From the NCBI GenBank assembly GCA_032622095.1, contig CP136069.1:13562450-13626449 (forward strand): DNA of 64,000 bases, in the 5' to 3' direction. Numbering within the stretch: the stretch's first letter is position 1; every line of letters begins with the position of its first letter. This DNA is from Siphonodentalium dalli (lineage: Eukaryota > Mollusca > Scaphopoda > Gadilida > Siphonodentaliidae). A program made the translations under genes and the position numbers. Shown here piece by piece: positions 24,441 to 35,739 of the stretch. Below the pieces are notes generated by a model. It was given only the letters and a program-made list of their open reading frames with translations. It did no database searches and was not told where the DNA came from.

Positions 24441-25195
24441 ATGTTCGATTCAGAGGTTGCAATATCGCAGACAAGTTTATTTGCGAATTTTTGAACTTGT
24501 CCAACAGTTGTCATTAGTGACTTAACTTCTGCTGCCCAACTATCTTTGACACATCCCTGGTATATTAAGCCACCCGATGCCAATCGGTTCTCCCAGATCA
24601 AACTATTTACTAATGTAGCGAATTAATTTTACAGTGTTTTTTCGTTTGCTCTGCCAATTTTTGAGAAAATCTATTCACTATGGTATCGCTATTGGACTTC
24701 CACACAAATGACAATTTGCCAACAACTTATATATTGCTTTTCTTGTCTTTAAGCAGTAACTTCACATTACGTTTGGCCAGCACGCACAGCATGAGTATAT
24801 GATTGTTGATTTTTTAAACTGGCATCAAGCGTATTTTGTCTATTATGAAGTCCCTTCGTGATTATCTTAAAATATAGGAAGAAGGTGGATCCTTGGAATC
24901 AAATATGCTATTAAGTTGGGCAGGCTAACATTAGATCTGTCAATACATGTAGAATTTGTACAATGTGTTTTTATCGAGAAATATTGAGTTTGAAATTGAC
25001 GGTATATTTCCTCCTGTAGTAAAGCGTGGACATCGTTCCGGTGCTGTCCATGAATTGTGTGTTCATCGTTGATGATATGCCCCCGTTTGGCCCCAGATGA
25101 GGAACGATAACTCTATCCGAAGTACATGACCTACATTCTCTGCAGTATATACTGGGGGCAGTATATACAGTTTGACCTATTAGTGTGGTCGTGGG
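24441..25195. other. No gene recognised
   Basis: No repeat unit or domain is recognised. A minus-strand frame at 24971-25441 overlaps a dispersed repeat and has no convincing protein signature. Confidence 0.4.
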
Positions 25196-25950
25196 AGAGT
25201 TGAACCCGGAAGAAATTGGATACAAGCTGATTTTGGTGTTATTCGACGCAGAAAAACACCAGGAACAACATATCCAAAATCCGCTCTTGGGAAAATTCAG
25301 GATCCAAGATGGCGTCCAATATGGCCGAAACAATAAGTAAATTTCCCATCGGTGCCCAATAACATACGAAACCTCGGTAAATATGGAACATTTCGCACCA
25401 AAAATATTCCAGATTGAAGTAACACATGTTAGATCATACAAAGTGATAAACTCGTTGTCTCTGCGGGCAGATGGCTATCAATATGGCCGCCGAATTCGGC
25501 GAAGTTATAATTTTAAAGTGTATATAAATATTTTTCTAATACAAATGTATATTATATTGATATTTCACATTTCAATACAAGTAGTTTTGATTTTATTTGA
25601 TGCAGAAAGGAACCAACATATCCAAAATTCACAAAAAATAGCACAACAGTCAGGATACAAGATGGTGTCCAAGATGGCGGCCAAACGGTGATATTTCGAG
25701 TCAGTGCCAATTAGCACGCTAACTCCGGTTTATTTGGAAACTATCCAACCAAAACGGAAGCTATATTGACGCAATCATGGGACAGACGATACATAAACAT
25801 AATGTGGTAACCAAAGGGAGGCTGGATGCAAATATGGCGGCCGAATCTGAAAATTTCAAGCTAATGTCTTTCTTAGACAATATTCTCCCATTAATATGTC
25901 CAATAGCCACACTTAGTATCTGCCAAACAACTCGAACAACATACAAGCAA
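25196..25950 (+). repeat. Dispersed repeat with GATACAAGCTGATTTTGGTG and AAGATGGCG words
   Basis: A segment of about 200-370 bp with AGAAATTGGATACAAGCTG, TATCCAAAATCC and CCAAGATGGCG landmarks starts near 25205. It recurs in degenerate form near 25590 and 25800. The same repeat lies inside the P1 palindrome arms (minus orientation 29510-29700; plus orientation 53700-53890), so it is a genome-wide family and not specific to the palindrome. Confidence 0.65.
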
Positions 25951-28564
25951 CCGTGATGTACTCAGTTATCATCTTCAGAAATGTCATGTCTATAATTCCT
26001 CTGAGTTTTTGCAGCCTTCTCCGCGACAATCTCCACATGCTACAACACATTTTAGTCCATTTTTTGCGACACAAACACAAGTTACTGCCACATGGATTCT
26101 TGGACGACAACTTGCATTTACAAAGAACAATCTTCAAAAGTTCACAAGGTGCTGCATCCTGGTCACTCATAATTTGGGACGAGTTCTTATAAACAAGCCT
26201 TCCATCCCCATTCCCAAGGGCGCCGCACATCTTTTCGGAGATCTTTCTAAATAATTACTTGTAGGTGAACTCTCAGACTGTGGAAATATGCCGCCCTTTT
26301 AGTCGGTTGGAGTTTGAGGATCGATCGATCATTTGCTCGACGAAACCATTTACAAAAATTTAGCACAGTACAGTAGTTAAATTTTCTTCCGACTTTCCAC
26401 CGTACATAATGACAGTTTTATACCTAATTTTCCTATTTCTGAAAGGAAGTACATCTGCCATATCTGATGTCCAATGATGCATAAATTGAACCAGTATATC
26501 GATGTCATCTGCAATCAAGCTCACGTGTTTGGAATGTGATGCGTATTCAATGACAGAGGCAACTATCAATGTGTCTGCGTCTCCTGTACTCTTGTATACT
26601 GTTTGTCCATCTGTGTTGAGTAGTTGACTGAACTTGACTCTAGTCAATACACTAAATCTTATTGTTCTCGTTTGAGAGAAAGCTCTCTTGATTCACATGA
26701 GCATCCTTTGTGTTGAACATCTGCACATGTTTTCCCACTTCGTCTTCGGTGTTCGTGGTCTTTGATAGATAACCATAACCATCGAACACGATGCACCAAC
26801 TCCATATTTCGTTCGCACGTTCTTAACATATTGGTTAGCTACTTCTCGGTATGTGCATTATTTTGCCAACTTATCTCTGTGGAGAAGAGCCCCACCATCG
26901 ATAACAGCGATTGCTTCCTCCGGCAGACCACAGCCATAGATATAATCAGTCAACACTTTAGCTAGTTGTGCATTTGCGAGTTTCCTCATCGCATGACCCT
27001 TGAATAGTGATGTTGGTATTGTTGTCAGTTCGTGTGAAAAATATTTAGCCATGTCCTCCTCGCGTTCTGTAATTGTTATCAGTCGTGAGAATAACACAGT
27101 TGGATTGAATTACATTCGACCATTCTCGACTCTGATCCCAAGCTATAAATGGTCAAGAGATTTTATGTGTTCCTTCCTCTTGACAGAGACATCTGTGATA
27201 CTTATGCTGTTGAGCTTTTTGTGGATCACGAAACATACACGTTCAGAATCAATACAGTTAACACCGTCCCCATCACTAGCTTTTAAGTAGGACGACATGG
27301 GGGGCGTAGTTTAAATCACCTTCACTCAAATCACAAGGCTCTTGTTCACCAAATCATCAGAGTCACGTTTGCTCCTACCTGCCCCGAACTCAGTGTGCTG
27401 TTCACTGGTGTTGTGTCTAAGTTTGGTTAATTATGTCATGGCATCATGAATCTCGGGACACCTATGCATGCTATATATCCACTGCATTCGGACAGATTCG
27501 GTAATTCCTCTACCTCTTGTGAGACATCCTCTGCTTATGATAGAACCCATAAGGACATGTTCAATTATGAGATCTGTCGACAATCCTCCCCATAATCTAT
27601 TGCTCCTACGTACAGCATGAAACCCATTTTCGGCGAAACACTTGTACAGCCAAGGGTGCTATTATGTAGTTTCAACATTTGCTGGAGATACAGTCAACAG
27701 CTCTTGGAATAGTTGGCGTGACCGTTTTCGGCAAATATATTGAGCATATGCCCGCATTAGCGAGATGCAGACTCCCATTTCCTGTCCTCTCTACTCAATG
27801 AAATTCTTCAGCGTTTGCACATATTCCATATACTGAACCCATAACTTTGCTGTCGGAGATTTCTCAATAAGCAACGATTTATATTTTCTCAAACATTCCT
27901 CGAGTTTCAAAATGGTTGAGACCCAGAGACAGCAGTTGTAGGACTTGCTCTACTTTCAATGGCTTTGTATAAATCACTTATTGCGTTCATTCTCGATTCT
28001 AGTGACTGTTTCCGTCAGACTGATTTATAGCTTCTATGGCATCTGGCGAAGCATCGAGCCCATTCACATTCTGCACTGTTCGGCCACCCCATGGGCTCTT
28101 CGGACATACCTGTTTCTGTAGATGGCACAATGTCTGATATCAGCTTATTTGTAAGAGCAGCATCAGTTAAGAAATGTCCACAAATTGCCCTTGATATTGC
28201 CTTCCCATCAATCATATGCGTAAATGCGTTAGGGCCATACACATCCCACATTGTGAGGATTGTTACTTGCCTCACCCCTGATTTGTCTGGATGTCGAGGC
28301 TCTATAGTGGCAGGCGTACCACAGAAAATACAGTCGGTGTTGAAATCAAATGGCAACACACCAAATCTCAGTTGTTTGTGGTGAGTTATTTCGACCGAAC
28401 GGTTGTCGCCTTTTTGGGTCTGTGAGCTCCCTGCGGCAATCCGAATGGACAAGAACTTTACCGACTGGTGTTATCTGACAGCGCTCATTCAAATAATCTT
28501 TCAAGTCGTGCCGTCCACGTTTATCACATGAGTTGATCAATGCCACAGTGCCTTTCTCATGCAC
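25913..28564 (-). pseudogene. Decayed copy of an invertebrate PIN-like/Cys-rich multigene-family protein
   Basis: Read on the minus strand, fragments line up in the order of a large uncharacterised protein family common in molluscs and cnidarians. An N-terminal part (28015-28564, in two frames) is followed by a middle fragment at 26858-27097 (MAKYFSHELTTIPTSLF). A fragment at 26360-26647 has GDADTLIV then ADDIDILVQFMHHW, resembling the paired acidic segments of PIN/FEN-like nuclease folds. A Cys-rich tail at 25913-26230 includes NPCGSNLCLCRK. The fragments lie in different frames with stops between, so this copy is dead unless heavily spliced. Family placement is from motif memory; the function of the family is not established. 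Confidence 0.6.
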
Positions 28565-28964
28565 GATGATGGGAGGTTTGTCATCAAAACAAGATGGGCA
28601 TAAAACGTGTCATCCCGAAATTGTGTAACTTCTTGTGGCTCAAAAAAAATACACCATAACTATACAAGACCAATACAAGACCAACTGATATATTTATTGA
28701 CAATATATTAAATGACGGAAATATAGGATATGTATATTAACAGGTCTCCTGCGTTAGGTTTCAACAGGAGAAAAGTTGTAAGTCTTCAATCCAGTGCAAA
28801 CCGAATATGACTACTTGGACCCGAAATGAGCTAATACAAGCAATGAAGCTATATGCGAAAAATCAGCCAATAGGCGAGACCTATAATGCGCATTTGCGAG
28901 AACATGCATATAGCACGTGTTTTGTACCAAACGATCTTTAATGTATTACAGAGCGATTTTTCTG
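28565..28964. other. Left flank of the P1 palindrome; no gene recognised
   Basis: AT-rich DNA without a coding signature. CCAAACGATCTTTAAT near 28927 resembles CAAACGCTCTTTATT just inside the P1 boundary (28997), so the flank may hold a diverged piece of the same repeat family. Confidence 0.4.
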
Positions 28965-29742
28965 GAAGCTTATAGCATATAACTTGTTCTGTAGCAAACG
29001 CTCTTTATTGTAGAACCAACCGATATTGATAGCCAGCTTATATAGCTATCAGAGGTACACATAAACTTGTTTATCGTATTATTCGATACTGTGCACTTAC
29101 AAATCGCAGTTCTAGTAGAGTATGGACAAATCAAGCACATAGATTCGTCCATGTTAATAACCGGTTACTTAAATTGATGAAAACAAGAATTTGAGAGTCA
29201 AAACTGGGTTGTAATTCAAAGTGCTCTGAAAATGTTTGTTCAGAGGATTTCGCTGAATTTTGGGTATGTTGTTCCTGGGGCTTTACCGGTTCGAATGTTA
29301 CCAAAAGGAGCATATATCTAAGATAAATATGGTATGCCAATATAATTTACTGTTGTCTTAAAAATGTATACACTTGAAAATTATAAATTTTCTCGAATTC
29401 GGATGTTATATTGACAGAAGTCTGTCCCAATTTACAACCAAATTATCTCTAATATATGTTCTATCAATTATTATATATATTATACTATCAATATGGAATC
29501 CGTTTTGGTGAGATTTCTTCCATATTCACTGAGGGTTTGCGTTTGGAAAATTATTCATTTGGCGGCCATCTTTTACGCCATCTTGGATCCTGAATTTTCC
29601 CATAAACGGATTTTTGATATGTTGTTCCTGAAGCTTTTCCGCGTCGAATGACACCAAAATCAGTTTGTATCCAATTTCTTCCGGGTTGACCCCCAAATTC
29701 AGCATCAACGACCATACTATATATTCTCCGCCCACGCATTGC

Positions 29743-29935
29743 ATCATGGTATATTTGTATACCGGTTGGGCATGTCCAAAAAATTTAAAAAACTTCAAAA
29801 ACTTCAAAAATTTCAAAAATTTCAAAAACTTCAAAAATTTCAAAAAAATTCAAAAATTTCAAAAACTTCAAAAATTTCAAAAAACTTCACAAATTTCACA
29901 AATTTCAAAAAACTTTAAAAAAATTCAAATTTTCC
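29743..29935. repeat. P1 left arm: GCATCATGGTATATTTG motif and (CAAAAATTT)n minisatellite
   Basis: A conserved stretch near 29743-29780 (GCATCATGGTATATTTGTAT then GTTGGGCATGTCC) leads into about 15 units of a 9-10 bp CAAAAATTT/CAAAAACTT repeat (29781-29935). The same two parts occur in the P1 right arm and, separated by about 230 bp, in P2 (56087-56122 and 56350-56420). Confidence 0.85.
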
Positions 29936-30326
29936 ACGTCACGTGATGGTTATTGTTATAAGGGTTGTGAATGTACTAAGTTATAATATTTTATTATGGA
30001 GAGTGACGGTTCTTCAGAAAAGTGGGATTGGCTCGGCCTGAAAGTACCTAGATCAGACTTTTGTATATTTCTGTCAAATTATTATTATTTATACGATAAT
30101 AATCACATCTATCGTTAATTTGTCAATAGGTCACGAGGCCTCGACATTATGGACGAGTCTATTGAGTCCGTCGGCGGGGTACCTACTTCCGGCCCCTACT
30201 ATAAATAGAAGAAGTTCCGTGGTATAAAAGGTAACGTGTATATCATAATGTTGTCACTATAGTACGCGTAACTAATGTAGTATGTTCCAGTCAGTTAGGA
30301 TGTCCTGTGGATGTGATATATACATA

Positions 30327-30489
30327 TTATCACAACAGTGTGTTGATCCGTGTCGTAGTATCACGTCGAGTTGAGGTGGTCAGATTGCCGGATCAAACGA
30401 GTTGCCGCAGGCAACGAGTTTGATCCGGCAATCTGACCACCTCAACGAGACGTGATGCGACGACACGGATCAACTCACTGCTGTGATAA
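30327..30489. repeat. 163-bp palindrome downstream of the recombinase gene (left arm)
   Basis: An imperfect inverted repeat with arms of about 80 bp is centred at 30408. The innermost part is GTTGCCGCAGGCAAC and the outer ends are TTATCACAACAG and CTGTGATAA. It contains GGTGGTCAGATTGCCGGATC and its complement. It lies about 230 bp beyond the stop of the tyrosine recombinase frame. Such a perfect local palindrome could be a hairpin, a recombinase site or the remains of a small foldback element. Confidence 0.85.
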
Positions 30490-30718
30490 AAGGTTTATTA
30501 TATGACGCCCAACTTACAATAATAACCATTTAATTACCGATTTCTTTCACTTCAATATTTTGACCTAATTTTGAAAGTTTGGGCGGAAATGAGAACTATA
30601 TTTTGTCGGTGGAAATTCCCAGCGAGCGTAGTAATATGTGTAAGAAATGAGGTTCAACGTTCAAAATTTAATAACTGTTCAACAATTTCACTTGGAAAAC
30701 AAGAAGAAAACTAACAGT

Positions 30719-32471
30719 TCACTCAGTGTCACTGTCCGACTCAACCACACGGATTCTACTTCGCTTCTGTGCTGTTGCTGAACCATAGTAGTTGTAGACA
30801 TTGATTTTACAATTTGTAAATGACGCTCCTGGAAACAAGCGACCATCGGTAGCTTTCGAATTTTTGTCATGTCGGTTGTGCTGGTGTAATTCCAGAGACT
30901 GGCTGTTGATATGTACTGGACTACGGATAATAAGAGAAGAGTTTGCAGGAATGGTAGGAATTGTAGGAACAGGACTGCGTGAAGTAGGAACAGGACTGCG
31001 TGAAGGAGGAACAGATCTTGATGCATTTGATAAAATGTCACTAATGGAGTGTTGCATCTCATTTGAAGCAACAGCATAGGTATTAATGCTTTGAACATTT
31101 CGGTGTCCCGTTAACTGTTGGATGGTTGTTGGTGCAATGCCAGCATGTAATAAGCGAGTAGCTGTTGTCTTCCGTGCGCTGGTGTTTGTTTTCTTCCCTG
31201 GTAAGTCCGCCTTTTCTGCCATATTTTTCATGATGTTTAGAATTGTGTTTACACCAAGAGCCTGTTTCTGGTATCATATAATGGCATCTGGCTTGCGTTT
31301 GTAATTTACTGCAAGGTAGAAGGGGCTATCATTCTCTTTCATACAGTCCGGTCTTCTGGCAGCAAACTCCTTGTAAGCATTGACTGGGCAGTTATCAGTG
31401 TCATCGGGAACGGCAAACTGTTTCGGTTTAAATTTTCGCATGTCACTGTTACTTCCCGTTCGCGTTTTTGTATCCCGCTCACTTAGTTCAAGATACTCAA
31501 TTCCCTCTTCGTTCCTCTTCAGCTTTATATCTCCCCATCGCAGCTTTCTATTTTCGGTTCCACCTCGAAGCCCGAACAACATGGTGTTCTGCAGCCACAT
31601 TTTATTTTGGAGTCGCACTGGACTATCTAGGCCTATACATCCTTTGTCCTTTAAGATAGCTTCATCTGTTGAGATATAGGATCAGCTGCATGAGGTTTAC
31701 TGCCCTTTCCCTTTTGCTTCAACTCTTTCCTCTTTGATGCCAGAATTGCCCGTGACGATCGAAATACATAGTCCGCACATATATCATAGCTGTATCCCTT
31801 CTCCTCCAGATATCTTGCAATTGACCTGTGATAGCTTGTGAGTGTATCAGGCTCATAGTCGGAACCATCCGCTTTCCTAATAGAGAGAAGAAATGTTGAG
31901 ATGTTGTTATCCAGTTCAGTTGGTGATAGGTCAGTAATGGCTCTGAGTTCATTTCTTCCTACTAGCCACTGGGAAAATTGTTTTATTGCACCCTGTGTCT
32001 TCCGTTCCGTATTTTTGTTGCGCATTCTTGCATCAAACTGATTAACTTCCTGTTCTGAAACATTCACGTATGTTGGAGCTTTATTCATTGGTGCATTGTT
32101 GTTACTGTTAGTACTGTAACTAGTGTTATCGCCTCCTGGACCAGGCAATGAAGCCACCGGTAACTGTAGGCCCACAACTTCTTGAACTTCAGATTCCACA
32201 TTAACATTTGGTACCGCACATGTAGCACTTTCATTTGAATAGCTCACAATCATATCAGTTTGTGCAACATTTACATTTGCACTGGAACTATCAACCTGAT
32301 TGTCTGCATCATGATCTTCATTAGAATTTGATAAGAAAGTGTTATTGTTAATAATAGTTGAGCTACATCAGAGTCATCACTGATAATATTTGTAGAATCC
32401 TCTTCAGGTTCTTCCACGGAAAAATCTCCTAAAAACATCCTTTCGATGTCAAAATCTCCCCAATTTGACAT
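30719..32471 (-). pseudogene. Tyrosine recombinase (DUF3504/Crypton-like), left-arm copy, broken
   Basis: Read on the minus strand: an acidic N-terminal frame (32271-32471, MSNWGDFDIERMFLGDF), a helical core-binding region (31651-32253, with NTERKTQGAIKQFSQWL) and a catalytic part (31274-31618 and 30719-31231). Catalytic-region landmarks are LRGGTENRKLRW (Arg I), SARKTTATRLLHAG (Arg II, with Thr where the family usually has His), LTGHRNVQSINTY (GH and the Tyr nucleophile). These match the ZMYM2/KIAA1958/Crypton group of eukaryotic tyrosine recombinases. Lesions: two frame changes shared with the right arm (near 32360 and near 31675), and a private TGG-to-TGA stop at about 31274. The C-terminal tail (to SDSDTE) is intact here, unlike the other copy. 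Confidence 0.85.
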
Positions 32472-32829
32472 TTTTGTTTTTGTTTGTGTCCGAAAAAATT
32501 TGCGAGTGACCAGAATGCGTACAGAAATTTAGCAGACGAACGTTAATAACAGCAAAAATATTACCCGGAACTATGCGGGGACAAAAGGAACGTACACTTT
32601 CCCGGTCTACGCATGCGCAGCAGTTTAAATTTGTTACCGGTAATAACGGGGGCGAGAACGAACACAGCCACTGCGTACCTGGTTACGTAGTCTATTTTTA
32701 ACGGATAAATAGTCCGTCGTCGTTAATTCGGCTCATCTCGGCAATTTCCGTATGAGTGTGATCTGATTTGATCCGGGGAAATCTCACTCAGTGTGATCCG
32801 ACGGTTTGGATTAGATCGTCAATCAATAG
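32472..32829. promoter_or_regulatory. Divergent intergenic region between recombinase and TBP-like genes (left arm)
   Basis: This 358-bp region separates a minus-strand and a plus-strand gene and is more GC-rich than its surroundings. It contains ACGCATGCGCAG (near 32610, NRF1-like), TTACCGGTAATAAC (palindromic, near 32635) and paired GTGTGATC words near 32757-32805. It is a reasonable place for a bidirectional promoter, but no TATA box is obvious. Confidence 0.45.
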
Positions 32830-33320
32830 TGGTATTTAGGGAAGAATATTCATTGTCATATAATAAATTTGGCTAATGCACTACGTTACGTCGTATGTAA
32901 GAGGGGTTTCTTAATTTGGAGGAATCGTTCTATCGGCGGATCATGCTGGCTCTATAAGACGGGTAAACTTATGTGTACCGGAGCCGCTAGTCACGCGGAA
33001 GATGGAATTCGAAGACTGCGAAAGTATATGCCAGAATAATTCAAAAGATCGGATACCCAGTATGCCTGTCCAGAGTTCGTATAATTACCATGTCAGCCGT
33101 TCATAAATGCAGCGCATTATCATTAAGGTTATTGGTCGAATATCTTGGTGGTAACTATTATCCAGAAATTTTTCCTGCTGTGACATTCTACACTGAGGGT
33201 ATCCACTTCGCTTGTCACCTGAGTGGATCTATTTTAATAACGGGTATAAAGAATCAACGACAGATCGTACGTGAGGTGCTACCAAAAATTCTGGAACTCG
33301 AAATCTGCAGTAATGGATGA
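32830..33320 (+). pseudogene. TATA-binding-protein (TBP)-like gene, two repeats, split by a frameshift (left arm)
   Basis: A frame open from 32830 to the stop at 33037-33039 encodes a segment resembling the first TBP repeat, with KTGKLMCTGAA matching the canonical SGK-x-x-CTGAK strand-turn. A second frame (reading through 33090, stop 33318-33320) encodes ARIIQKIGYP, the usual inter-repeat link, then a second repeat with PEIFPAV (cf. PELFPGL) and GSILITGIK (cf. GKVVLTGAK). The frames are offset by an apparent 2-nt excess in AAGTATATGCC near 33024. The same offset occurs in the other arm, so it predates the duplication; an unrecognised processing step is also possible. TBP-like proteins bind promoter DNA and nucleate transcription, and some large DNA viruses encode them. 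No N-terminal Met was identified for the first repeat. Confidence 0.78.
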
Positions 33321-33438
33321 ATATCTACATTCTCTGTATTATGACCCGAGTAAACCAGGTATTTCGGAGGAGTTGAAAAACTATATCAGGCGGTTAAAGC
33401 TGAAGGATCACGCATCCTACAATAAGGTCCCCGCCTGA
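33313..33438 (+). CDS. 41-residue small ORF overlapping the TBP-like stop (left arm)
   Basis: The start overlaps the upstream stop in ATGGATGA, a compact arrangement. The peptide includes YLHSLYYDPSKPGI, which loosely resembles the short N-terminal YYDP-P-G motif of some retroviral-integrase-like transposon proteins. It ends at TGA 33436-33438 and is conserved in the other arm. Whether it is translated, or is the stump of a larger gene, is unknown. Confidence 0.35.
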   Translation: MDEYLHSLYYDPSKPGISEELKNYIRRLKLKDHASYNKVPA

Positions 33439-34859
33439 GTCATTGGAATCCCCTACTCCCGACACCCCCGCTCAATGGAATTTGACCCATCGGTGAACCC
33501 TACAGGCTGACCCCGGCTCATTGGAATCATTGGTGAACACATGGGATTCCACGGAAACCCGTAACAGGTAATTATTAGTCCTAATTGTACAGGTAATACA
33601 CCCCCTTAGTATTATGTTGTAATTTAATGCAGATAATTATCAATTAAATGGGAAACACCAATACGGTAATCCACTTAACACCCATACACTATCGAAAATA
33701 TTCCCACTTATTCATCACTGTGAACTCTCGGCCACTGTCATCCCATAAATTCACCAATTATTCCAACAACTTTGCAGAGTATATCTATACCAAGATATGT
33801 GTATTGCTAACATTTTCGCTCACCATATTACATGTGTATATATCATATATTGTCAACCATACTATTCTAAACAGCAAAATTTATAAACAAACATCCATTC
33901 ATGTATGTATACGTGTTCAAGTGTACTGTATCACTCTAAATATATCTATCGACCAGTCTAAGTGTTTTACACTTCAAATCACAAGCCATGTAAAAATTGG
34001 CTATTAACTCCGCCTCTGTACTTCAAACACCTACACGAAAATCCAAATAAGGAATATTGTTTCCTTTGTCAACATACTGTAGTACTATATTTTCTCACGC
34101 CTTTCATCATTTTATACAAATATTTGTGGAGAGAAAACATCTGAATGCAGACATCGAAGTACTATACCTCAAGAAGTATATCACAAATATGTGAATATAA
34201 ATCCATAACACATTATATTCCATTTTGTTCTTTATTATTTATTGTGCTTTTGCACTCCTTCGTTTTTCTCTACCGCTTCCTGTTTTCCTTCGCTCTTCTT
34301 TTTCTTACAGCTTCTAATCCCTCATAATCTTCGAATATCCACTTTCATCTCCAAGTTTCTGAAAAATTCCCTGTTTAGTAGCACCTCCAAATGTGCTCTA
34401 TAGAATTTGAACGAATTTCCATAAATAAACATGGCTGCCTGCATCCATCTTGGATGTTACTCTTTCTATGACTAAATCCGTTAGCAAGCTCTACACATGT
34501 CATATATGTCTCTTCACATCTTATATTCTATAATTTACTTTCCGCATTCCTAATCGCTCCATTGACTGTAACACATTATTCCCCCTCTCATGGGAGTACA
34601 TCCTCAATTCTCAATATTTCCTCCTTCCATGGTGTGCATGTTTCTTGGGGCATTTTTGCTAATGTGAAGCCACACCTATTATGCCACTTAAAAAGCCCGC
34701 GAAAATATTACACTTATATTATAGACTTCCCTTTGAAGTCCTTTGTATGTCACAATGACCCGTAAGATTGTTTCTAAGTGACACTGGCCAGTGAAACTGT
34801 TACTACGAGTATGAACTTCACATCGTAACAATAAAGGGACGATTCATCTATATCAGCCT

Positions 34860-35330
34860 CAAAACGTGTTGATAAATATATGTGTGGGAACTAAACCCAT
34901 CACTCTTCGTGCGTCCATAATTCTAATTTTCTCAGAAACCACGGGACCCCTTTCGCTGAAATTGGGATGAGAAATTAGGAACAAAGGTGTCTGTGTGAAG
35001 CTTTGTAGTGTTTCGCTGTCGCCATGGTGTTTGTTTGGGTAATGCATGGGGTGAGTGCTGTTCTGATAATGGTTCTCACGGTTCTCATGTCTTTGGTGGT
35101 TCTCATATGTGGCTCTCATATGGTCTGAACTAGCCTTACCAAGGTCCATTAGTACACATGTCATTACTTCACTGATAGCCACTATATGATCAAATCCATA
35201 CACTATCAAACGCTGTATTTCAATAATGGGGTTTCTTACTAAATATTGGTTATATTATACGCATCAGCGACCCCTCTTAACAACGTTCAAACGTGTCGCC
35301 CTAAATGGGTTTGGAATAGCCATACAGGTC
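34860..35330. repeat. Mid-arm repeat with GAGAACCA words (P1 left arm)
   Basis: Contains CAGAAACCACGGGACCCCTT, CTGTCGCCATGGTGTTTG and a cluster of GGTTCTCA words, then CACTATCAAACGC and GGTTATATTATACGCATCAG. Related sequence is found at 48050-48525 (mirror), 54428-54810 (same orientation) and 63640-64000 (mirror orientation). The 116-codon frame at 34859-35209 is partly built from the GAGAACCA repeat and is not accepted as a gene. Confidence 0.75.
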
Positions 35331-35739
35331 CATGTATACCCTATTCCATGTATGTTATCGGAATTCAATCGAACATTTGTACAGATAAAGCTAGTGGGAA
35401 CAATACGCTATGTTTACCTAATTGACTATAGACAGTGGGGTAAAGTGGCAACCTATAATGCATCAAAAGTTTATTTCAAGGGTTTTTAATCGGCAACCAA
35501 TTATTGCATACATTTTTATTTGGAGTGATCATATGTCTATGCAACACTGTGTCTCGTATCAAATATAGACTTATAGTAAACTAGTGGGTGGTTTAAATCA
35601 CCGACTGCCATATATTCCTAATGGTAAGCTATTGTTACATAGAGCGTTTATATGACTAAATTAATTATAGACGAAGGAACTGAGGTAAATTACACTTTAT
35701 TATTTAATAATTAACGACATACAAGCTTAAACACCATGG

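Noticed and set aside
24971-25441. 156-codon minus-strand frame
   Set aside because: Overlaps a dispersed repeat found at 29510-29700 and 53700-53890 and shows no domain.
29781-29935. Possible CRISPR-like array
   Set aside because: The repeat unit is 9-10 bp with no unique spacers; it is a simple minisatellite in eukaryotic DNA.
29526-29946. FLKFLK/NFKNFK repeat frames in the arms as coiled-coil or amphipathic proteins
   Set aside because: Direct translation of the CAAAAATTT minisatellite; present in several frames and on both strands.
33020-33045. Programmed -1 ribosomal frameshift joining the two TBP-like halves
   Set aside because: The offset would fit -1, but no slippery heptamer or downstream pseudoknot is seen; a TA duplication is simpler.
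34859-35209. 116-codon minus-strand frame (mirror 48172-48522)
   Set aside because: Much of it is translated from the GAGAACCA repeat, and related non-open copies exist at 54428-54560 and 63650-64000.
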